DNA from: Chondrosia reniformis
Taxonomy: Eukaryota > Porifera > Demospongiae > Chondrillida > Chondrillidae
Assembly (NCBI GenBank): GCA_947172415.1
Contig: OX359189.1
Location: 8,384,501-8,448,500, forward strand
Length of the DNA: 64,000 nt
Direction: 5' to 3'
The first letter of the stretch is position 1. Every line of letters begins with the position of its first letter. Below the pieces are notes generated by a model, which made no database searches, had not been told where the DNA came from, and was given only the letters and a program-made list of their open reading frames with translations. The translations under genes were made by a program, and so were the position numbers. Shown here in pieces: positions 58,301 to 64,000 of the stretch.

Positions 58301-58574
58301 TAAGATAGATACTATAAATTATTCATTATAACCTTCACTTACAGATTGAAAGAAAGAATTAACATGGCGTAAGGTATAGTACTGGTGTAAGTAATTACAA
58401 ATTATATAACACATGTACAGACTATTTCTATTTTTAAAGCTTATCCAGAAAACCTTACTATATTTATATACTAATAAAATATTTTCCACATGGTAGAATT
58501 AGCTTACTTTGCATTCCCAAAAAGACCCCAGGGCTAAATAGGATGATAGCAATTGTTATAGTATTGATCATCAT
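55350..58574 (-). CDS. Ig-FN3-Ig receptor with cytoplasmic RING finger
   Basis: Exons are 58508-58574 (leader, ATG 58574), 57939-58259 (Ig), 57530-57796 (FN3), 56968-57267 (Ig), 56457-56599 (TM), 55993-56187, 55665-55862 and 55350-55550 (TGA). They give 563 residues. The first Ig matches the plus-strand Igs (L-T-C-T-H-P, V-R-W-E-R, Y-R-C-I). TM is Ile/Ala-rich then K-R-R. Exon 7 has a Cys-rich start and C-K-V-C ... C-G-H-T-V-C ... C-P-F-C, a RING-like domain lacking one ligand. Exon 8 has C-Q-K-C, 12 residues, C-G-H-Q-V-C-E-T-C, 6 residues, C-T-Y-C: a complete C3HC4 RING, the catalytic module of many E3 ubiquitin ligases. T-Q-Y-A-E-V in the juxtamembrane tail fits a TxYxxV switch motif. Cytoplasmic exons are all phase 0. 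Receptor-linked ubiquitination is inferred. Confidence 0.85.
56735..56895 (-). repeat. Palindromic repeat with hammerhead-like core, in intron
   Basis: A copy of the 4425-4640 family in the intron between the second Ig and TM exons of the RING gene. On the minus strand CTGAAGA (56824-56818), GATCC...GG and GAAAC (56803-56799) followed by GTT preserve the core order. Outer blocks GGGATGGTACATC and GTACCATCCC are complementary. Confidence 0.6.
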
Positions 58575-58579
58575 TCACC

Positions 58580-59620
58580 TGTATATACGTACGCATATAT
58601 ATAGAATTATGATTATGATACTTACACACAAGTTTTAACTATATTTGCATATACGAACATGTATAATAAGCTATGTACGTATCCAACGGACCTTTAAGGT
58701 TATTTTGACAATATAATGAAAATAGTTTGTGAAATATGGCAGTTTTGAGAGCCCTAAAATAGAAGAAAAGTTTTCAAAATTAAAATACTTTATAAAATAA
58801 ATGAATAAACTAAAACACTGTCCCAGCAAATAATGGGCAATATGTAAAGCTATCTTTAAAATGCAGCTACGTACCTCTCTAAGTTCAGCTGGCCCCAAGT
58901 TAACTCATTACTAGTATATTTCCTAGATTTATATACTTACGTAGCTATATTATGCCCTAACCCTAAGCAAATAGTACTAAACTATAAAATGATTTCAGAA
59001 CCAATACCATAATAGTCTGTGTGCAAGTAAAAGAGATGGTACACGTATACATATATAGACAAGACGTATATAAGGTCTTTATTGACAGAAGAATATTTAC
59101 TTTATCTAACTCTCTTCCTGTATAAAAGTGCAGTCATACAACAGTACTATTAGTATGGTGAAGCCATATATATAGTGTATTAATTGAAACTGTCCTCCAT
59201 TATTATAGGTAAGGAAACTGATTCAGCTGAAATGATACATGACCCATAATGTACTGAATACTTAATTTTACCACTCTCTCATGAACCTACTTCCTTAAAA
59301 GGCATTGGGGTATAAAAATCATTTACTGATTGAATAAACACTTCCTAGTAAAATTATATACACAGTAAAGTTCAAGCCTTCACCTTCAATATGAATCATT
59401 ATGGGAATGCTAAAATAATTAACAGGTTCAGGTACATTTTCAATCAATGTACGTAGCCTATACAGCTTACATAATATATTCAATTTGGAATATATATGAC
59501 TCACCATCTCTACTAACTCAGATCACATACATTTTATGATGCATACTAGTACATTACCACGACCTTGTACAGATACTTATATGTCGTTTATTGTAAAATG
59601 CAGAATTTAATAATCACCGA
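58580..59620. other. Upstream region of the RING receptor gene
   Basis: No exon is supported. The promoter of the minus-strand gene starting at 58574 should lie here, but I see only AT-rich sequence with TACGTA-type palindromes and no diagnostic element. Confidence 0.4.
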
Positions 59621-59624
59621 AATA

Positions 59625-59728
59625 GGATAGAATAAGGATTTCTTCTAACTGCGTCGAACTTATCTTTGTAAAGGTTCATCTTTCGACTTTTAGAAGTCGA
59701 AAGATGAACCTTTACAAAGACGAAATAG
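59625..59728. repeat. Palindromic repeat, short copy
   Basis: AGAATAAGGATTTCTTCTAACT leads into AACTTATCTTTG, then AAAGGTTCATCTTTCGACTTTT and its direct complement AGTCGAAAGATGAACCTTT. This belongs to the same family as 26012-26150, lacking the ribozyme-like loop. Confidence 0.65.
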
Positions 59729-60754
59729 GATAGTAATAGACATGTACATGTACATGTACCTAATTTAAAAAGATTATAAATTGAATTTCATATAATAAGC
59801 AAATTGTAATGACAGCTAGGTATATAGGTTCACGTACTGCATATAATTAAAATCAGTTCAACTAAAGATCTAATGATATATATATATGAAGCTCACGTAT
59901 ATATGTATGAAGATCAGAAATGCTAATTTTAGTCTGACGGACCTTATAAAAATGCTGTTTATAATTACTTTTCCTTCTCACTTTGACGCAATCAATATTT
60001 CGGCTGCATTTATTTCTGTCTTTGCAACAAAACTCAAATTTGAACGACGGAACAGCCTATATATACGCATAATATTATAAAGACAAATAGACTTACGTAA
60101 CGGTTACGTAAGCTAGCTATAGGGAATCCTAGGCCCGTTATGGGGGGAATTCCTGGAACTGACCAATACCAATCCTATAGCTAATTATTAGCTATAGATC
60201 TAGAAGATTTTACATATGTAACAATTAAAATCAGTATTACTGCGCCAGTAGTTTAACTGAGAACCTACTTGACATATTCAATGCTGCTTATCCACACACA
60301 TCATTCCTCTACTTCAGCTATGTGTATAATAGTCTTTGTTATCACAGTGAGTGGGTATGCAACATTACATTATATTTCAGCATTTGCAACTTCTAAAAGA
60401 GTATCACGATGTTTGCTTGCAAAGCACATTGTTTCTTTTTTCATCTTGAATCTAACGTTGATGAACTATTTCAGCATATTTTCCATCTCCATGGTTCAAA
60501 TTAGGCAAATTAGAATGTAATCAAAATGCATGTACATATAGAAGGTGCATACATATATACAAGTGTAAGGAAAGCTTCAATGTATATATACGTGTATATA
60601 TTATTTAACTAATAAACACATGCAACCTACAGTAAACATGTACATTTACATGAAGTGCTTATAGTGTGTACAATTTACACATATAATTGCCACATACAGG
60701 TTTAATTTGACTCTACTATTGTAATGTAGTTTTTCAAAAATATTTATTAGGATA

Positions 60755-60960
60755 GCAGAGCCCCTTATATTGTTTTCATTTGCCGATTACGTTGTATGGC
60801 TTCATGTTACGGAAAGATATATATATATATATATAATACGGGTTGATACGCAACTATTATAACACTTTATTTATACGTCGATATATATTTAATACAGGTT
60901 CATATATACGCAACTATTATAATACTTTATAATACTTAATTTATACGTCAATACAAAAAT
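60755..60960 (-). mobile_element. Retroelement 3'-end fragment, inverted
   Basis: The block CCCCTTATATTGTTTTCATT...GGAAAGATATATATA is the reverse complement of 43546-43610. The following GTTGATACGCAACTATTATAACACTTT repeats are the complement of 43414-43490. It is a detached 3' end of the LINE-like element family at 41.6-43.6 kb. Confidence 0.75.
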
Positions 60961-60964
60961 ATAT

Positions 60965-62425
60965 GTGATCATGATTATTCAGCCATATCAATAATGGTAT
61001 TTATACATTTATACATTATACAATATGGTCTTTCTTCCATTGTATTATAGCACCATTAATGTGCAATAAATTACTATGGTAATATATTGCAAATCGATAA
61101 ATAGGCATTATAATTTTTATAATTTAAGTCAATAGTTTATTCAATATTTACATTGTAAATGTGATTGATTGATCATAAATTTAATTAAAATAAAAAATAC
61201 ATAGAAAGGTATAAGTATATTATTTTCATAGTCAATACATCAATACAGTATATTCAGTATTCTTCATCTCCATATGGCTGTCCTAAATAAATTGATTAAC
61301 ATATTGTTCATATAGTGAATACATCCATTGAAGGGTACAGTGTTGTTTTCAGATCATTGGATATATCAATTATGAACCGGAAAGATTGACCATTCTGAAT
61401 TTTAAACACTGTCATGAATGAAGTTAAACAAGTTTAAACAAATTTGGCCTTCAGCCATAACATTTTAGGACTTACATAGGACACAAATGGTGAAGGGATA
61501 AAGCAATTATAATATATTTTACCCACCAATAATACTTTTATGGCATCGGGTTCCATATTTAGTACATATTTGGAGATGCATGACTTAAGTACCTCTGACG
61601 TGTGAAACCTCCTTTTCCCTATCTCATATTCATGATCCTTATTAATAAACCATATATTATATATGTAGCTATTGCAGCTCTTATATGGCTCTTTGACTGC
61701 ATTTTGTAAGGTTTCAACATAATAGAAATGATGCAAGACTAGGTAAACAGTTACAGCCAAAATTTCCTTCACGTCTGAACTCTAGGATAGGTCTGGGATA
61801 TTCTAGGCGTAACTCATAAATGTGGAAGCCTTAGGTAACAATTAACAGACAACAAGTCTGTACTGGGACATTCTAGGCATAGGGTTTGTTAATGTTATGA
61901 ATAATGGTGGAAACCTTAGAAATGACTTCAGATCCGGAGTTCACCATATACTGTATATAGAGGATTCACTATACTCACATCAACAACATGGGGTGGGGAC
62001 TTTAGTCTGTGAGTACACTAAGAGTTTCAGCTTAATGTAACAGCTGTGATATTTGTAAGCTAGGTAAGATATTAGAAATGTAACAAATATTTATTTATAT
62101 AGAGTAGCAGGATATGTAGGTGCAAGATTTCAAACCTGTGCATTGTGAGGAATCATCAGAAACTATTTAGAAATAGAAATGCTCTGAATACATATAGTCA
62201 CTACAGGGTACACACCTACTTACTATAATAGAATGATTGTTGTTGTTGCTCATTCATTTGGTAATTAATTTTACAGAAATCAATGGTGTCCATTTTCCAT
62301 ATATGAGTGTTTTTGCCAACTTGCAAATGGCTTAGGAGCTACATTTGTACCTTAAACTACCTAACTAAGTAAGCAATCCTGGGGAATTGAACTTGCACAA
62401 ATGGCTTAATAGGATCTTAAACTAC
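60965..62425. other. Non-coding interval with one doubtful open frame
   Basis: A minus-strand frame of about 112 codons (61434-61772) lacks an ATG, domain or splice context and is not called a gene. At 61785-61900 two diverged copies of a block with TGGGA(T/C)ATTCTAGGC and GGAA(A/G)CCTTAG lie in tandem. Nothing else is recognisable. Confidence 0.35.
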
Positions 62426-62429
62426 CTTA

Positions 62430-62510
62430 ATCCACGTCTGGGGAATTAAACCCAGGACAACTGGTTTGATCAGCAGTGAGCTACAATTACCAATTGTGTC
62501 TCCCTCATAT
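62430..62510 (-). repeat. tRNA-derived SINE-like fragment
   Basis: The minus strand carries TTGTAGCTCACTGCTGATC followed by CAGTTGTCCTGGGTTTAATTCCCC, aligning with the A- and B-box regions of the copy at 17085-17175. It has a deletion between the boxes. Confidence 0.5.
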
Positions 62511-62514
62511 GCTA

Positions 62515-64000
62515 CATAAAAAGTAATTAGTAGTTGTTTCATTTATCAGTACAAGCTGAGAGTCTGAGACCCAGCCCTATTCCAGCACATGGGAGGAGCC
62601 ATTTTAATTAAGGGGCAAACATGTACAGTAAATATAGCAATATTAATTTACATTCACACTCACACAAATCTGATGCCACAACAATTGCATATAAACATAC
62701 GTAGAACCCCATACGTCAATAAGTTTGATTGCTTTCCTTCTAAATGAATCTTGATTACCAATACATTAAGCATATTATTGAAGAAGTTACAAAAGATACT
62801 AAACTGGACCCAAGACTGAATAATAATAATAATAACTATTCACCTTGTGTAATTCCCAATAATCACTTGCATTATAGGAGAAATACCTTTACACGATAGA
62901 TTATAATATCTCACTTTGGGAATTTCATAAGTTTTTTTCCTAAGGGTCGTTTTAAATTCTAGCTAATGAAATTGTGATAAATAACCACAAAAAATAAACT
63001 TGACCCATAGCTCTACAAAGTTATGAATAACTGTGCTTGTAGGAGGGGAAGTAGATTGTTGGCTACCAAATAATCATGCGTAACTATACACACACATATA
63101 TGTATAGAAGGAGTACATATTTGTGGGGGAACTTTAATAATACTTACTATCATGTAGTGTCTAGCTATATAGGGTGTAGCATGGAATTTAAAGGAGGTTT
63201 AATTTCCAATTAGAATATTCAATTTTCTAGTGCTAAGCATAACAAGATTCTTAGAGGGGTTTCTGAGGATCCTGGAAACTCCTTCAGGTCTCTTCAGAAC
63301 GTGTATCCATCGAGATATTTCACTCCTAGAGTCACCTGATCCGCAATTTACAAGCTTTATAAACAATCTACCTAATTATCTGGGGAGAAAATGTTCAAGA
63401 ATCTCCTGGATCACTAATAGACTGATTCATCCCAATGCGTTTCTTCTACAGACCATTTGGCGGCGGCCATATTATAATAAATGAATACAATTAGTAATTA
63501 CGAGAAAAAACCCTATTACATAACACAATTTACATTTTAAATGACTCAATGAGATCTAAATTCAATGAATTATTATACATAATTTGTGATTTGAGATGCA
63601 TAACGGTAGATTTATATAACAGAGAGGATGGTGACAGTTCATAATGGACCAAGTACATGCATAATTTGCTAATTAAACTGATAGCCTTTTTTGGCCTTTA
63701 AGACATAATATGATATAAACATTAGGCATATGTGCACAGTGTGGTACGTACAATGTATATAATAAGCTCACTGAAAACTACGTACGTATATACATATACT
63801 AATTAATGATGAAAAAGTCTGCAATGTACTTAAATGTCGATTTAGATCTGTGATCATGACTAGTGAATATAATATATACTGATTAATATGAAAGGTAAAT
63901 CTTCATTTGATCCACTACATAGGAAAAAATATAAAGTTAATACTTTCATTATAATATTTTTGTACCTTCAGATCAATCGACTTTTTCTCCTCACAGTGAG
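62515..64000. other. Mostly non-coding; possible short minus-strand first exon
   Basis: The less AT-rich patch at 63260-63475 contains a minus-strand ATG (63470) in a GGCCGCC context, giving M-A-A-A-K-W-S-V-E-E-T-H-W and a stop at 63414. It could be the first exon or 5' end of a gene reading left, but no downstream exon is recognised. The rest is AT-rich with TACGTA palindromes. Confidence 0.25.

Noticed and set aside
61434-61772. Hypothetical 112-codon gene on the minus strand
   Set aside because: There is no ATG at its start (GTG), no domain and no splice context.

Overview
The window is eukaryotic and animal-like. It is AT-rich, genes are split by short GT-AG introns (about 60-1,700 bp), and almost every coding exon is one whole phase-1 module: signal peptide, Ig-like domain, fibronectin type III (FN3) domain, transmembrane (TM) segment or cytoplasmic tail. 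Together with many decayed retroelements, this fits a non-bilaterian metazoan, most likely a demosponge. The assignment is inference from gene style only; I recognise no named gene.

The core is a cluster of about eleven related cell-surface receptor genes or gene halves. On the minus strand between 1.3 and 25.9 kb are six: a truncated gene (1.35-2.66 kb), then genes at 4.8-9.2, 9.95-13.87, 15.27-18.4, 19.1-22.1 and 22.3-25.85 kb. The full plan is signal peptide-Ig-FN3-Ig-FN3-TM-tail. On the plus strand between 27.2 and 52.8 kb are three loci with a recurring layout: one signal peptide plus one Ig exon, a short cassette (FN3-TM-tail), then directly downstream a second cassette (FN3-Ig, with or without FN3, -TM-tail) with no Ig or, mostly, no leader of its own. 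I infer that the one Ig exon is spliced to either cassette. A minus-strand gene at 55.35-58.57 kb has the same ectodomain (Ig-FN3-Ig-TM) but a cytoplasmic tail ending in a complete C3HC4 RING finger, so it looks like a receptor E3 ubiquitin ligase.

Tails carry candidate tyrosine signalling sites: a conserved N-P-x-Y motif in five tails, YxxM and YxN sites, and a duplicated YxxI-x20-Yxx(V/I) module. One paralogue has almost no tail, one lacks a TM exon, and others have frameshifts or stops. This mix of intact, decoy-like and broken paralogues, plus near-identical modules shared among otherwise divergent genes, suggests a fast-evolving recognition cluster (allorecognition or innate immunity); function is inference.

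The interval 31.9-43.6 kb is a graveyard of receptor pseudogene pieces and mobile elements: a 439-bp-arm near-perfect palindrome, a repeat also found at window position 1, a TIR element, a Penelope-like reverse transcriptase and a 5'-truncated LINE-like element. Short palindromic repeats here and elsewhere contain hammerhead-ribozyme-like cores. From 52.8 to 55.3 kb and from 58.6 to 64 kb I see little beyond AT-rich non-coding DNA and repeat fragments.
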